Assembly (NCBI RefSeq): GCF_900188205.1
Contig: NZ_FZOH01000003.1
Span: 642,539-706,538, forward strand
Source of the DNA: Geodermatophilus saharensis
GTDB taxonomy: Bacteria > Actinomycetota > Actinomycetes > Mycobacteriales > Geodermatophilaceae
Reading direction: 5' to 3'
DNA length: 64,000 nucleotides
Below the pieces are notes generated by a model. It did no database searches, had not been told where the DNA came from, and was given only the letters and a program-made list of their open reading frames with translations. Positions 51,243 through 64,000 of the stretch are shown piece after piece (positions within the stretch are counted from its first letter, which is position 1; the number at the start of each line of letters is the position of its first letter). The position numbers were made by a program, and so were the translations under genes.

Positions 51243-51935
51243 GTGGGACGAGCGAGACGACGGCCGTCGGCACCCCGCCGGCGGCGCGGCGGCCCGACGG
51301 CGGGGAGGGTCGCGCTCCGCCTGACCGCGGCCGCGGCGGTGGGCCTGGTGGCGCTGTCGGCCCCGGCCACCGACATCGCCGCGCAGGTGACCGCCTCGGA
51401 CGCGCCGGTCCGCGGTGCCGCTCCCGCCGGCCCGCCCGCCCCCGCGACGCCGGCCGACCCGGTCGCGCCGGCCGCCGTCGACCCCGCACCGGTGGCGGAG
51501 CTCCCCGTGGCGGCGCCGCCGGCGCGCCGGCTGCAGGTCGAGCTGCCCGCGCCGATGGTGCCCCGCGGGCAGCCGCTGCAGGTCACCCCGCCGCCGGCCG
51601 AGTGCGGCGGCTACGGCAACCCGCGGCAGGTGACCCCCGGTGTGGTGCCCGGTGCGGGGTCGGCGACGGTGAGCTGGCAGGCCGACGGCCGCGACGCCGT
51701 CCGGGGCTACCGGGTGACCGCCGTCAGCCAGGCGCTGACCACCGGCGGGCAGCCGGAGCCGCCGCGGGTCGACGTCGCCCAGCGCGCCGGCTGCGGCGAG
51801 GTCAGCGCGGTGCTCGGCGGCCTGACCCCGGGCGTGCGCTACGTGTTCTGGCTCGAGGAGGCGCTGCTCGACGCCGACACGCAGGTGGTCGAGTACGTGC
51901 AGGTGGGCTGGTCGAGCCCGGTCGTCGTCGGCTGA
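51243..51935 (+). CDS. Secreted protein with fibronectin-III-like domain
   Basis: 230 residues from the GTG at 51243 with GGGAGG upstream. Basic N-terminus (RARRRPSAPRRRRGG), hydrophobic signal (VALRLTAAAAVGLVALSA) with likely cleavage after ALSAPA, a proline/alanine-rich linker about 50-110, then a single beta-sandwich (ATVSWQADGRDAVRGYRV, LGGLTPGVRYVFWLEEA) like fibronectin type III. Two Cys (AECGG, AGCGE) may form a disulphide. Extracellular or wall-associated; function unknown. Confidence 0.72.
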   Translation: MGRARRRPSAPRRRRGGPTAGRVALRLTAAAAVGLVALSAPATDIAAQVTASDAPVRGAAPAGPPAPATPADPVAPAAVDPAPVAELPVAAPPARRLQVELPAPMVPRGQPLQVTPPPAECGGYGNPRQVTPGVVPGAGSATVSWQADGRDAVRGYRVTAVSQALTTGGQPEPPRVDVAQRAGCGEVSAVLGGLTPGVRYVFWLEEALLDADTQVVEYVQVGWSSPVVVG

Positions 51936-51951
51936 GCCCGCGCCCCCTCCC

Positions 51952-52017
51952 GGTCGAGATCACGTGATCTCGACCAGGACACGCCGGGCCGGCCGTCGAG
52001 ATCGCGCGATCTCGACG
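51952..52017. terminator. Two adjacent 24-bp perfect palindromes between convergent genes
   Basis: GGTCGAGATCAC / GTGATCTCGACC at 51952-51975 and CGTCGAGATCGC / GCGATCTCGACG at 51994-52017. Both are perfect 12+12 palindromes without a loop, differing at few bases. They lie between the stop of the fibronectin-like gene and the stop of the Nudix gene, so a bidirectional terminator is likely. The similarity of the two suggests a mobile or amplified palindrome family. Confidence 0.65.
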
Positions 52018-52030
52018 GGGCGAGGGCGCC

Positions 52031-52630
52031 CTACTGGGCGTCGACGGGGCGCAGCGTCGTGCCCGCGGCGCGGTGCTGCGCGGCGGCGAGCAGCCCGATG
52101 ACGGCGGCCGCGTTGCGGATCGACCCGTCGAACACCCGCTGCACCGCCTCGGCCAGCGGCACCCGCTCGACGGTCATGTCGAGCTCCTCGTGCTCGACGG
52201 TGAAGCCCTCGGGCCGGTCGACGTCGGACAGGCCCTCGGCCAGGTAGACCAGCACCAGCTCGTCGCAGAAGCCCGGGGTGCTGTACGTGGTCGTCAGCAG
52301 CGACCACCGCTCGGCGGCCAGCCGCACCTCCTCGGCCAGCTCCCGCTGCGCGGTGGCCAGCGGCTCCTCGCCGGCGGCGTCGCGCAGGCCGGCGGGCAGC
52401 TCCCACAGGTAGCCGCCCACCGGGTGCCGGTACTGCCGCAGCAGCACCACCCGGCCCTCGTCGTCGAGCGCGACGACGGCGACGGCGCCGGGGTGGCGGA
52501 CCACCTCGCGGACGCTGTCCCCGCCCCCGGGCATCGCGACGGTGTCCCTGACCAGGCGGATGACCCGGCCCTCGTAGACCGTCTCGCTGCCCAGCACCCG
52601 GTACCCGCCGCCGGCGGCCGGCTCGCTCAC
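52031..52630 (-). CDS. Nudix hydrolase, ADP-ribose pyrophosphatase type
   Basis: 199 residues from GTG 52628-52630. YRVLGSETVYEGRVIRL, AVVALDDEGRVVLLRQYRHP and the Nudix region ELPAGLRDAAGEEPLATAQ with REL-EEV following. It is the Rv1700-type enzyme that hydrolyses ADP-ribose. Start codon 3 bases from the pyrG stop, the same order as in Mycobacterium (pyrG next to the Nudix gene and xerD). Confidence 0.92.
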   Translation of the reverse strand: MSEPAAGGGYRVLGSETVYEGRVIRLVRDTVAMPGGGDSVREVVRHPGAVAVVALDDEGRVVLLRQYRHPVGGYLWELPAGLRDAAGEEPLATAQRELAEEVRLAAERWSLLTTTYSTPGFCDELVLVYLAEGLSDVDRPEGFTVEHEELDMTVERVPLAEAVQRVFDGSIRNAAAVIGLLAAAQHRAAGTTLRPVDAQ

Positions 52631-52632
52631 CG

Positions 52633-56706
<4,074 letters not shown>

Positions 56707-56710
<4 letters not shown>

Positions 56711-57843
56711 GCCGCGCCGGTCCCCGGGGGTCCCAGCAGTTCCCGGTAGACGGCGACCAGGGCGCGGGCGGTGGCCGCCTCGTCGGGCCAGCCCGCGGCC
56801 TGCTCCCGCCCGGCGGCGGCGAGGGCCGCGGCGCGGGCGGGGTCGGCGAGCAGGCCGGTGACGGCCTCGGCGAGCGCGGCGGCGTCGCCGGGCGGGACCA
56901 GCCGCGCGCCGGCACCGAGCAGCTCGGGCAGCCCGCCGGTGCGGGTGGCGACCAGGGGCGTGCCGGCGCGCAGCGCCTCCTGGGCGGTGAGCGAGCGGGC
57001 CTCCCAGCGGGAGGGCAGCACCACCAGGTCGGCGGCGGCGAGCAGGTCGGCGACGTCGTCGCGGCGGCCGAGCAGGGTGACCGGCAGCCGCCGGGCGCGG
57101 ATCCGCCCGGTCAGCTCGGCGTGCAGCGGGCCGTCGCCGGCGACGGCGACCAGCGGCGGGTCCGGCTGGGCGGCCCAGGTGGCGGCGGCGTCGAGGAGGA
57201 CGTCGTAGCCCTTCTGCGGGTGCAGCCGGCCCACGGCGAGCACCAGGGGCCGCCCGTCGGCCAGGCCGAGGCCGGCGCGCACCTCGTCGCGGGAGCGGGT
57301 CGCCGGCGGCAGCGCGGGCGCCGCCACCGGCGCGACCCGGACGTCGCGGGCGCCCAGCCGCCGGGCGTTGGCGGCGAGGTCGGCCGAGGCGGCCAGCACG
57401 ACGTCGGCGGCGCGGACGGTGGCCCGCTCGGCCTGGGCCAGGACCCGCCGCAGCGGGCCGGAGCGGTCGGGCAGCGCGTTGTGCAGCGTGACCACCAGCG
57501 GACGGCGGGCCCCGCCCGTGGTGCGCACCGCGGTGGCGGCGACCAGCCCGGCGCGCAGCCCGTGGGCGTGCACCAGGTCGGCGCCGGACAGCACCCGGCG
57601 CAGCGCGAGGACGGCGCGGGTGTCGGCCAGCGGGTCGAGGCCGGCGGAGATCTCGACGGGGGTGAACCGGGCGGCCGCGGAGAACCCGAACAGCGCGTCG
57701 GTGGCCGCCGGGCCGCAGACGGTGACCGCGGCGCCGGCGCCGGCGAGCGCGGGCAGCACCGAGCGCAGGTGGGTGCCCACGCCGCCGGTGCTGGTGGCCA
57801 GCACCTCGGCGATGCGGCGGCCGGCCAGCTCCCGCTCAGCCAC
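56707..57843 (-). CDS. GT4-family glycosyltransferase
   Basis: 378 residues, GTG 57841-57843, overlapping MurJ by 8 bases and the membrane gene by 4. Two Rossmann-like domains: TSTGGVGTHLRSVLPAL near 17 and the donor site VLAVGRLHPQKGYDVLLDA, VAGDGPLHAEL, LPSRWEARSLTAQEALRAG (E-x7-E motif). Nucleotide-sugar-dependent transferase in the cytoplasm, likely for a cell-envelope glycan assembled with the lipid carrier transferase encoded upstream. Confidence 0.9.
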
Positions 57844-59476
57844 CGTGCACCTCCGTCCCCCCGGGCGTCCGCAGCGCGCGCACCGCCGCGAGCAGGGGCC
57901 GGCGCGCCGTGCCCATCATGACCGCCCCCGCCACCGCGGTCACGGCCGCCGCGGCCAGCAGCCCGGCACCGACCGCGCCGGGCAGCGAGCCGGCCGGGAC
58001 CGGGTCGGCGCCCAGCGCCCGGGCGGTGAGCAGCCCGGCGGCGGCGCCGGCCCCGGCGGCGAGCAGCGCGGGCAGGCCGCAGCGGGCCAGGCCCGCCAGC
58101 CCGCCGGGGGCCACCCGGGCGGTGACCGCGAGCAGCGCCAGCCCGGCGACGGTCACCCCGAGGCTGTGGCCGGCGGCCAGCGCCAGCGCCCGGTCGGCGG
58201 GCGGGAGGGCCCGCGCCAGCCCGACGTCGGCGGCGACCGCCAGCAGCCACCCGCCGAGCACGCAGACCGTGGGCGCCTTCCACAGGCCGCGGGCGTAGAG
58301 GGCGCGGGTGAGCACGGCGACCAGCCCGTAGCCGGCCAGGCCGGGCGCGAAGCCGAGGATCGTGTCGCGGAGCGCGGCGACGTCGCCGGTGCTGCCGCCG
58401 AGGAGGAACACCCGGGCCATGGGGCCGGCGACGGCGGCGAGCACGGCGGCGGCGCCCAGCGAGGCCACCAGCACCAGCGTGGTGACCGGGGCCAGCGCCC
58501 GCCGGTAGCCGGCCTCGTCGCCGGTGCCGGCCCGCTCGGCCAGCAGCGGGTAGGCCGAGGTGGCCAGCGGCACCGCGACCGCGGCCCACGGCACGAGGAA
58601 CAGCGTCAGCCCGGCGGTGTAGGCCACCTGGGTGCCGTCGGGACCGCCGCTGGCCAGCCGGATCGCGACGGCGGCCACCAGCTGCTGCCCGGCCAGGGTG
58701 AGCACGCCCGCCACGGCGAGCCGCCGCACCCGCGGCGCGGCGCCCACCGGGAAGCGCAGCGACGGGCGCAGGCCCAGGTGCAGCCGGCGCAGCGGCAGCA
58801 GCAGCGGCAGGGTCAGCGCGGCCACGCCGAGCGTCGTCCCGACCCCGAGCACCAGCTCGGCCGGCGTCGACAGCGCCTCGACGTCCCGGGCGCCGCCGAG
58901 CAGCGCGAACAGCCCGTAGGAGCCGGCGACGACGACGCTGGACAGCAGCGGCGCGATCGCCGGCGCGGCGAAGCGGCGGTGGGCCTGCAGCACGCCGGTG
59001 AGCACGATGCCGAGCCCGTAGAGCACCACCTGCGGGGCGAAGACCAGCAGGAACCGCGCGCCGAGGGCCACCTCGGCGTCGGAGCCGCCGCCGAGCAGCA
59101 GCCGCGCGATCGGCTCGGCCAGGACGGCGACCAGCGCGGCCAGCGGGACGAGCAGCAGCAGGGTCCAGCCCAGCAGCGCCGAGGCGGTACGGCGCACCTG
59201 CTCGCGGTCGCCGGTGGCGATCCCGCCGGCGAGCATCGGCACCACCAGGGAGGCCAGCGCTCCCCCGGCGACCACCTCGAAGACGATGTTGGGGACGGTG
59301 TTGGCCGCGGTGTAGACGTCGCCGGTGCTGTCGGCGCCGACGGCGTTGGTGAACACCAGCGTGCGACCGAACCCGGCGAGGCGGGCCAGCACGGTCAGGA
59401 CGGCGATGAGCGCGGCGGCGCCGGCCACGCCCTCGGCCACCCGGCGTCCCGACACGGTCGGCCCTGCCGCGGTCAC
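57836..59476 (-). CDS. murJ: MurJ/MviN-family lipid flippase
   Basis: 546 residues from GTG 59474-59476. About 14 membrane segments; LARLAGFGRTLVFTNAVGA at the N-terminus, the NTVPNIVFEVVAGGALASLVVP block of MurJ, and the FLVPWAAVAVPLATSAYP segment. MurJ-family proteins flip lipid II or other undecaprenyl-linked glycans. It is coupled to a GT4 and to a WecA-like gene, so it may serve a secondary polymer; a second murJ elsewhere is possible. Confidence 0.9.
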   Translation of the reverse strand: MTAAGPTVSGRRVAEGVAGAAALIAVLTVLARLAGFGRTLVFTNAVGADSTGDVYTAANTVPNIVFEVVAGGALASLVVPMLAGGIATGDREQVRRTASALLGWTLLLLVPLAALVAVLAEPIARLLLGGGSDAEVALGARFLLVFAPQVVLYGLGIVLTGVLQAHRRFAAPAIAPLLSSVVVAGSYGLFALLGGARDVEALSTPAELVLGVGTTLGVAALTLPLLLPLRRLHLGLRPSLRFPVGAAPRVRRLAVAGVLTLAGQQLVAAVAIRLASGGPDGTQVAYTAGLTLFLVPWAAVAVPLATSAYPLLAERAGTGDEAGYRRALAPVTTLVLVASLGAAAVLAAVAGPMARVFLLGGSTGDVAALRDTILGFAPGLAGYGLVAVLTRALYARGLWKAPTVCVLGGWLLAVAADVGLARALPPADRALALAAGHSLGVTVAGLALLAVTARVAPGGLAGLARCGLPALLAAGAGAAAGLLTARALGADPVPAGSLPGAVGAGLLAAAAVTAVAGAVMMGTARRPLLAAVRALRTPGGTEVHGG

Positions 59477-60291
59477 GCCGGGCGGCGGCCGAGCCGGTCG
59501 AGCTCGCGCAGGCCCGGGGTGGCCTCGATGACCCGGGTGAAGCTGATCCGCTCGCTGGCCAGCGTCAGCGCGGTGACCGCGGCGAGCAGGCCGGCGCGCA
59601 CGGGGCGGGAGGGGACGGCGGCGGCCCGCAGCCCGAGCAGCGCGCCCACGGCGTTGGCGCCGGCGTCGCCGAGCATGACCCGCTCGCCGAGATCGGCCGG
59701 CAGCACCGCCAGCGCCGCGCCCAGCGGGCCGGCGACCAGGCCGCCGGCAGGACCGCGCAGCCCGGCGGCCGCCGCGAGGGCGGCGGCCTTCGCCGCCCGG
59801 CCCGGGCGCAGGTCGAGCAGGTTGACCAGGTTGGCGGTGCCGGCGACCAGGCCGGTGGTGAGGACGCCGTCGACCGGGCCGCGGCGCGTGGCCAGCGCGG
59901 CGACGGCGGCCGCGGCGCCGATCCCGGCGACCTTGACCGCGCCGGCCGACACCCGCCCGGCGCGCAGCGCCCGCAGGTGCCCGGCCAGCCCCTTGTCGCC
60001 GGCCTGCTCGGGCCGGGCGCCGGCCAGGTCGTCGTAGCCGCCCACCAGCCCGGACACCGCCCCCGCGACGGCGGCCGCGCCGCGGGTGCCGGCCGGCGCG
60101 CCGAGGACCGCCCCGGCGGTGGCGGCGGCGGCCAGCGCGGGGCCGCCGAGCAGGGTCACCGGCCGGCCGGCGTAGTTGGTGCGCCGCCACGGCGCCCCGG
60201 CCGGGCGCGCGTCCACCGCGGCCGCCGCGGCGAGTCCGGCGCGGGCCGCCGCCGCCCCGGCCGCCACGAGCAGCGCCGGGTGCGGGCTCAC
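59473..60291 (-). CDS. WecA/MraY-like phosphoglycosyl transferase (short)
   Basis: 272 residues, GTG 60289-60291. Motifs of the polyprenyl-phosphate N-acetylhexosamine-1-phosphate transferase family: TNYAGRPVTLLGG, GGYDDLAG (DD), KGLAGHLRALRAG, LVNLLDLRPGRA (NxxD-type) and MLGDAGANAVGALLG. Shorter than MraY/WecA (320-360 residues), with Ala-rich helices. Probably transfers a sugar-phosphate to undecaprenyl phosphate. Overlaps MurJ by 4 bases. Confidence 0.8.
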   Translation of the reverse strand: MSPHPALLVAAGAAAARAGLAAAAAVDARPAGAPWRRTNYAGRPVTLLGGPALAAAATAGAVLGAPAGTRGAAAVAGAVSGLVGGYDDLAGARPEQAGDKGLAGHLRALRAGRVSAGAVKVAGIGAAAAVAALATRRGPVDGVLTTGLVAGTANLVNLLDLRPGRAAKAAALAAAAGLRGPAGGLVAGPLGAALAVLPADLGERVMLGDAGANAVGALLGLRAAAVPSRPVRAGLLAAVTALTLASERISFTRVIEATPGLRELDRLGRRPA

Positions 60292-61241
60292 GGGGTGGCG
60301 GCCGGCAGCGGCGGGACCGGCTGGGTGCCCTCCCCGGTGCCGTAGGCGCCGGAGGTGCCCTCGCGCTCGCGGCCCAGCGCCAGCACGGTGCTGATCCGGC
60401 CCGACGGGCTGGTCACGTTGTCGACGGTGGAGACCGCGGCGGCGGTCTCCGGGTCGTCGCGGACGGCGCCGACCAGGCCGTTCTCCCCGGCCGAGGCGGC
60501 GTCGCCAGCCACCACGGCGCCGGAGCCCGCGGCGTCGAGGGCGGTGACCAGGTCCACCAGCGTGTCGGTGCGGTCGGCGGCGTCCTCGCCGTCGAGCGTC
60601 CCGGTGGTGAGCACGACGGCGTGGTCGGCGGGGGTGACCGAGTCCGAGTCGGCGGACAGCACGTCGAGCGCGGTCAGCCCGGCCAGGACGGTGGAGACGG
60701 CGGCGGTGTCGGGCACCGGGGCGCCGGTGGGCGGGACCATCAGGGTCTGGCCCAGCAGCGCGCCGACGAGCTGGCCGGTGTCGTCGGTCTCGGGCAGCGC
60801 CACGCCGGCGGGCCGGCCGGCCGGGGTGGTCACGTAGCTCTGCAGCGCCGACTCGGTGGCCGGGTCGCTGTACCCCGGGGTGAGGGTGAGCTGGCCGGTG
60901 ATCGTGCCGCCGGCCTCGGTGACCAGCGCGGTCACCTCCTCGACGGTCTCGGTGGGGACGTCCTCGGAGGTCAGCACCAGGAGCACGCTGCGCCCGGTGA
61001 GCGTGTTCTGCACCAGCGCGGGGGCGACCGCGGACTCGAAGGCGTCGTCGGCGTCGACCTGGGTCTGCAGTGTCTGGGTGGTGTCCTCCAGCTCGCGCTT
61101 GTCCTCCTGCAGCGAGCTGACCTGCCCCCGCAGGTTGTCCAGCACCGGCCCCGACAGCTGGGTCGCGCCGATCACCAGCCCCAGGGCGATCGCGAGGAAC
61201 ACCGCGATCAGGGAGACCAGGTGGTAGCGGAAGTCGATCAC
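60288..61241 (-). CDS. mctB: MctB/SteB-family membrane-anchored protein
   Basis: 317 residues from GTG 61239-61241 (VIDFRYHLVSLIAVFLAIA). One N-terminal membrane anchor (about 8-28), then a coiled coil (GQVSSLQEDKRELEDTTQTLQ) and an exported domain ending in a proline-rich tail. Matches the Rv1698 family, called copper transporter MctB in Mycobacterium and SteB in Corynebacterium, where it works with SteA in cell separation. Overlap of 4 bases with steA supports a SteAB role. Confidence 0.88.
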   Translation of the reverse strand: MIDFRYHLVSLIAVFLAIALGLVIGATQLSGPVLDNLRGQVSSLQEDKRELEDTTQTLQTQVDADDAFESAVAPALVQNTLTGRSVLLVLTSEDVPTETVEEVTALVTEAGGTITGQLTLTPGYSDPATESALQSYVTTPAGRPAGVALPETDDTGQLVGALLGQTLMVPPTGAPVPDTAAVSTVLAGLTALDVLSADSDSVTPADHAVVLTTGTLDGEDAADRTDTLVDLVTALDAAGSGAVVAGDAASAGENGLVGAVRDDPETAAAVSTVDNVTSPSGRISTVLALGREREGTSGAYGTGEGTQPVPPLPAATP

Positions 61242-62425
61242 GAGAAGAGGTTCTCCAACCAGAACACGAAGCTGTCCCACTGGTCGACCAGCAGGTCGAG
61301 GTAGATCCGCCCGGCGGTGGTGACGGCCAGGGCGGCGACGATGGCCAGCAGCGCGGCCAGCACCAGGACGATCAGCGCCCCGGTGGAGATGCGGCTGCGG
61401 TAGAGCCGGCTCACGCCCTTGGCGTCGACGAGCTTGCCGCCCAGCCGCAGCCGGGTGAGGAAGGTCGAGGCCATGCCGCCGCGGCCCTTGTCGAGGAACT
61501 CCACGAGCGTGGCGTGGGTGCCCACGGCGACGATGAGCTTGGCGCCCTTCTCGTCGGCCAGCAGCATCGCGATGTCCTCGCTGGTGGCCGCGGCCGGGAA
61601 GGTGATGGCGTCGACGCCGAGGTCCTGCACCCGCTTGAGCCCGGGGGCGCGGCCGTCGGCGTAGGCGTGCACCACGACCTCGGCGCCGCTCCTGAGGACG
61701 TGGTCGCTGACCGAGTCCATGTCGCCGATGATCATGTCCGGGGAGTAGCCGGCCTCCACCAGCGCGTCGGCGCCGCCGTCGACGCCGACGAGCACCGGCC
61801 GGTAGTCGCGGATGTAGGACCGCAGCGCCTGCAGGTCCTCCTTGTAGTCGTACCCGCGGACGACGACGAGGACGTGCCGGCCCTCGATCTTCGTGCGCAC
61901 GTCGGGCACGCCCACGCCGTCGAGGAGCAGCGCGCGCTCGCGCTTCATGTACTCCATCGTGTTGGTGGCGAAGGCCTCCAGCTGCGTGGACAGCCCCGCC
62001 CGGGCCTCGGCCATCGCCGCCGCGACGGTGTCCGGCGTCTGCTCGGTGCCCTTCGCGACCGGAGCGCCGTCGGGACCGTAGAGCGTGTCGCCCTCGACGC
62101 GGACCTGCGCGCCCTCCTTGAGGGCGCCGAGCACGTCCTTGCCGACGCCGTCGACCAGCGGGATGCCCGCGGAGGTCAGGATCTCCGGTCCCAGGTTCGG
62201 ATAGCGGCCGGAGATGCTGGGGGCGGCGTTGACCACGGCGCCGACCTTCGCGGCGACCAGGGAGTCGGCGCTGACGCGGTCGATGTCGACGTGGTCGATG
62301 ACGGCGATGTCCCCGGGCCGCAGGCGCTTGGTGAGGTTCTTCGTGCGACGGTCCAGCCGGACGGTGCCGCTCACCCCGGGTGCCGCCTCCTGGGCCCGGC
62401 TCCGTCGCAGGGTGCCGATGCGCAT
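61238..62425 (-). CDS. steA: Cytokinetic ring protein SteA
   Basis: 395 residues, ATG 62423-62425. GDIAVIDHVDIDRVSADSL near 38, NAAPSISGRYPNLGP, then a thiamine-pyrophosphokinase-like catalytic fold (VGVDGGADALVEAG, DMIIGDMDSVSD) and a C-terminal membrane helix (TGALIVLVLAALLAIVAALAV). The Rv1697 family; SteA and SteB affect cell division and antibiotic tolerance in Corynebacterium. It is the first gene of the envelope operon. Confidence 0.92.
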   Translation of the reverse strand: MRIGTLRRSRAQEAAPGVSGTVRLDRRTKNLTKRLRPGDIAVIDHVDIDRVSADSLVAAKVGAVVNAAPSISGRYPNLGPEILTSAGIPLVDGVGKDVLGALKEGAQVRVEGDTLYGPDGAPVAKGTEQTPDTVAAAMAEARAGLSTQLEAFATNTMEYMKRERALLLDGVGVPDVRTKIEGRHVLVVVRGYDYKEDLQALRSYIRDYRPVLVGVDGGADALVEAGYSPDMIIGDMDSVSDHVLRSGAEVVVHAYADGRAPGLKRVQDLGVDAITFPAAATSEDIAMLLADEKGAKLIVAVGTHATLVEFLDKGRGGMASTFLTRLRLGGKLVDAKGVSRLYRSRISTGALIVLVLAALLAIVAALAVTTAGRIYLDLLVDQWDSFVFWLENLFS

Positions 62426-62589
62426 GCCCGCATGCTCCCACGCACGCCTGTGGGGGCCGCCCTCCGACGCGCTTCGGCGACGGCCTGCTCACGCAGGGTG
62501 TCCGACACCACGGTGAGCGCGACACGCCCGGCACGTGCGCCCCACCAGCACCCGGGGAGGATCCGGTATCGCTGTCTAGCGTCGTCGTC

Positions 62590-63465
62590 GTGACACGTGG
62601 GGCTCCAGCTGCCAGCTTCCCGGCGAACCGCCCCGGCGCCGCCGACGGGGCGCCGGAGCACGCCCCGGCGCCGGTCCCCGCTCCGGTCATCCGGGCGGTC
62701 CCGGGGACGCGTCCGGAGCCCCCGTCCGAGCCCCCTCCCGCACCGGTCGGTGAGCGCGCGGCCCCCGCGCAGCCGTCGGCGGGTGCCGACGGGCCGCCGG
62801 CGGGGCGGGCCGCGCGGCGGCGGCAGCGGCGCGGCTCGGGGGTGCGCGAGCGGCGGCGGCTGGAGACGCGCGACCGCATCGTCGAGGTCGCGGCGGCGCT
62901 GTTCGCCGAGCGGGGCTTCGACGCGGTCAGCGTCGTGGAGATCGCCCAGCGCGCCGGCGTGGTCGAGAAGACGGTGTTCAACCACTTCCCGGTCAAGGAG
63001 GGCCTGGTGCTCTCCACCGACCCGCCGGTGCGCGCGGCGCTGCTGCGGGCCGTGGCCGAGCGGCCGGCCGGGGAGTCGGCGGCCGCGGCGGCCGGGACGT
63101 TCCTCGTCACGGCGATGGCGTCGCTGGGGGACCCGGAGGCCGCCGAGGGCGTGGCGGCGATGGCCCGGGTGGTGCGCGGCTCGCGCACGCTGCAGGTGCG
63201 CGAGCGGGAGATCCTCGGGGAGATCACCGCCGCGCTGGCCGCGCAGATCCGCGAGGAGACCGGGGCGCCCGACGGCGCGGTGGAGCCCGAGCTCACCGCG
63301 TCGGCGGTCACCGCGCTCTACGGGCGGCTGCTCGAGCTGGCCCGCGACCGGGTGCTGGCGGGGGTGACCGGCCCCGAGCTGGCCGCCGAGCTGCGCGCGG
63401 CCGGCCGCCGGGGGCTGTCGCTGCTGCAGTTCGGGCTGGCCGGGTACGCCAAGCGGCGCTGCTGA
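62590..63465 (+). CDS. TetR-family transcriptional regulator
   Basis: 291 residues if started at GTG 62590; a more usual TetR length would come from the GTG near 62841 (VRERRRLETRDR), since the first 80 residues are proline/alanine-rich. Helix-turn-helix about 97-143 (RDRIVEVAAALFAERG, VVEIAQRAGVVEKTVFNHFP). Ligand domain all-helical with no known specificity. Divergent from steA with a 164-base gap, a typical layout for self-regulation. Confidence 0.88.
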   Translation: MTRGAPAASFPANRPGAADGAPEHAPAPVPAPVIRAVPGTRPEPPSEPPPAPVGERAAPAQPSAGADGPPAGRAARRRQRRGSGVRERRRLETRDRIVEVAAALFAERGFDAVSVVEIAQRAGVVEKTVFNHFPVKEGLVLSTDPPVRAALLRAVAERPAGESAAAAAGTFLVTAMASLGDPEAAEGVAAMARVVRGSRTLQVREREILGEITAALAAQIREETGAPDGAVEPELTASAVTALYGRLLELARDRVLAGVTGPELAAELRAAGRRGLSLLQFGLAGYAKRRC

Positions 63466-63517
63466 CACCTCCCGCGGGTGCTCGCGTCCGGCCGGGCGTT
63501 CTGCCAGGGTGCGCGGC

Positions 63518-64000
63518 GTGCGTCCCCGCCGGCCCGCCGCCGTCCTCTGCCTCGCCCTGGCCGCGGCGCTGCCGGGCTGCGCCTGGCCGGTCGACGCCGA
63601 CGACCCGGTCGCCGTGCCCCGGTTCGAGGGGTCTCCGCCGCCGATCGCACCGGTGACCCCGGCGCCGGTGCCGGTGGCGAGCGCGACGCTGGCCGACCTC
63701 TCGGGCGGCAGCGCCTACTCCGGCACCGTCACCGTCGTGCGCACCCCGGTGTCGGTCGGCCTCCCGCCGCTGGCGGGCCCGCTCGCCGACGACTGCGACC
63801 TGCCCGACGACGGCTCGGTGCGCACGCTGGCCGTCGAGCTCACCTTCACCGACACCTCGACGGCGGCGATGGCGGGGCTGGCCGCGGACGTCGCGCTGAC
63901 CGCCGCCGACGGCGGGCCGCCCCGTGCCGGCACCGCCGTCCTCGTCGGGTCGGCCGCGCCGGGGACGCGCTGGTGCCAGGACGGTCCGTCGCCGGTGACC
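63518..64000 (+). CDS. Lipoprotein, C-terminally cut by window end
   Basis: Open from the GTG 63518-63520 to the window edge (161 codons). The N-terminus VRPRRPAAVLCLALAAALPG ends in a lipobox (LPGC), so the mature protein is lipid-anchored at that Cys (about residue 21). Downstream: ASATLADLSGGSAYSGTVTV, CDLPDDGSVRTLAVELTF and GTRWCQDG, a beta-rich exported domain. No family recognised. Confidence 0.65.
   Translation, partial: MRPRRPAAVLCLALAAALPGCAWPVDADDPVAVPRFEGSPPPIAPVTPAPVPVASATLADLSGGSAYSGTVTVVRTPVSVGLPPLAGPLADDCDLPDDGSVRTLAVELTFTDTSTAAMAGLAADVALTAADGGPPRAGTAVLVGSAAPGTRWCQDGPSPVT

Overview
The window is extremely GC-rich, uses GTG starts freely and has many 1-4 base gene overlaps. It is chromosomal DNA of a high-GC actinobacterium. 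The right half keeps the order der-cmk-rluB-scpB-scpA-parA-like-xerD-nudix-pyrG-mctB/steB-steA known from Mycobacterium and relatives. The many GAF/ANTAR regulators and dispersed perfect palindromes fit Geodermatophilaceae (Blastococcus, Geodermatophilus, Modestobacter), but that family assignment is inference.

Region 1 (about 609-24393, nearly all on the minus strand) is a carbohydrate catabolic island and the most interesting part of the window. It holds an ABC sugar importer (lipoprotein, two permeases, ATPase), two pyranose-2-oxidase-like GMC flavoproteins and eight xylose-isomerase-type TIM-barrel proteins. It also holds three small proteins of the DUF6379 / C-glycoside deglycosidase beta-subunit type, a ThuA-like protein, an NTF2-like protein, a DHA2-type transporter, a redoxin and two ROK regulators. 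Each small beta protein sits next to a TIM barrel of one distinct subgroup, giving three alpha/beta pairs. This combination is what is known for C-glycoside (and other 3-keto-glycoside) breakdown: a flavoprotein oxidises the sugar at C3, and a metal-dependent alpha/beta enzyme then cleaves the bond to the aglycone. Four more TIM barrels form a tandemly duplicated pair (B-A-B-A). A hydroxypyruvate-isomerase-like protein and ThuA end the operon.

The island appears to be read as three transcripts. A three-half-site motif (CTGATG-N4-GCATCRG-N5-GTGATG) lies upstream of each. At two of them, exactly 24 bases further towards the gene, there is an inverted repeat ACTTCCTCC-N7-GGAGGAAGT that overlaps a likely -35/-10 promoter. 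A weaker version precedes the first ROK gene. This suggests one regulon under the two ROK proteins.

Region 2 (24825-36005) is a signalling cluster: four GAF/ANTAR or ANTAR proteins (one frameshifted), a CheR-PAS hybrid, two CheB-type methylesterases, a Crp-family regulator, a STAS protein, a HATPase anti-sigma-type protein and two families of small paralogous proteins of unknown function. A 38-bp perfect palindrome lies directly upstream of the second CheB. A tRNA-Pro(GGG) with a strong hairpin follows (36186-36315).

Region 3 (36400-64000) is mostly housekeeping: a CPBP protease, an MFS transporter, der, cmk, aroH, rluB, scpAB with a ParA-like ATPase and a ribbon-helix-helix-like partner, xerD, ald, a Nudix hydrolase and pyrG. 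It continues with an envelope block (alkaline-phosphatase-like membrane protein, GT4 glycosyltransferase, MurJ, a WecA/MraY-like transferase, MctB/SteB, SteA), a TetR regulator and the start of a lipoprotein. A membrane protein gene at 42117-42780 is split by one extra base in a C7 run.
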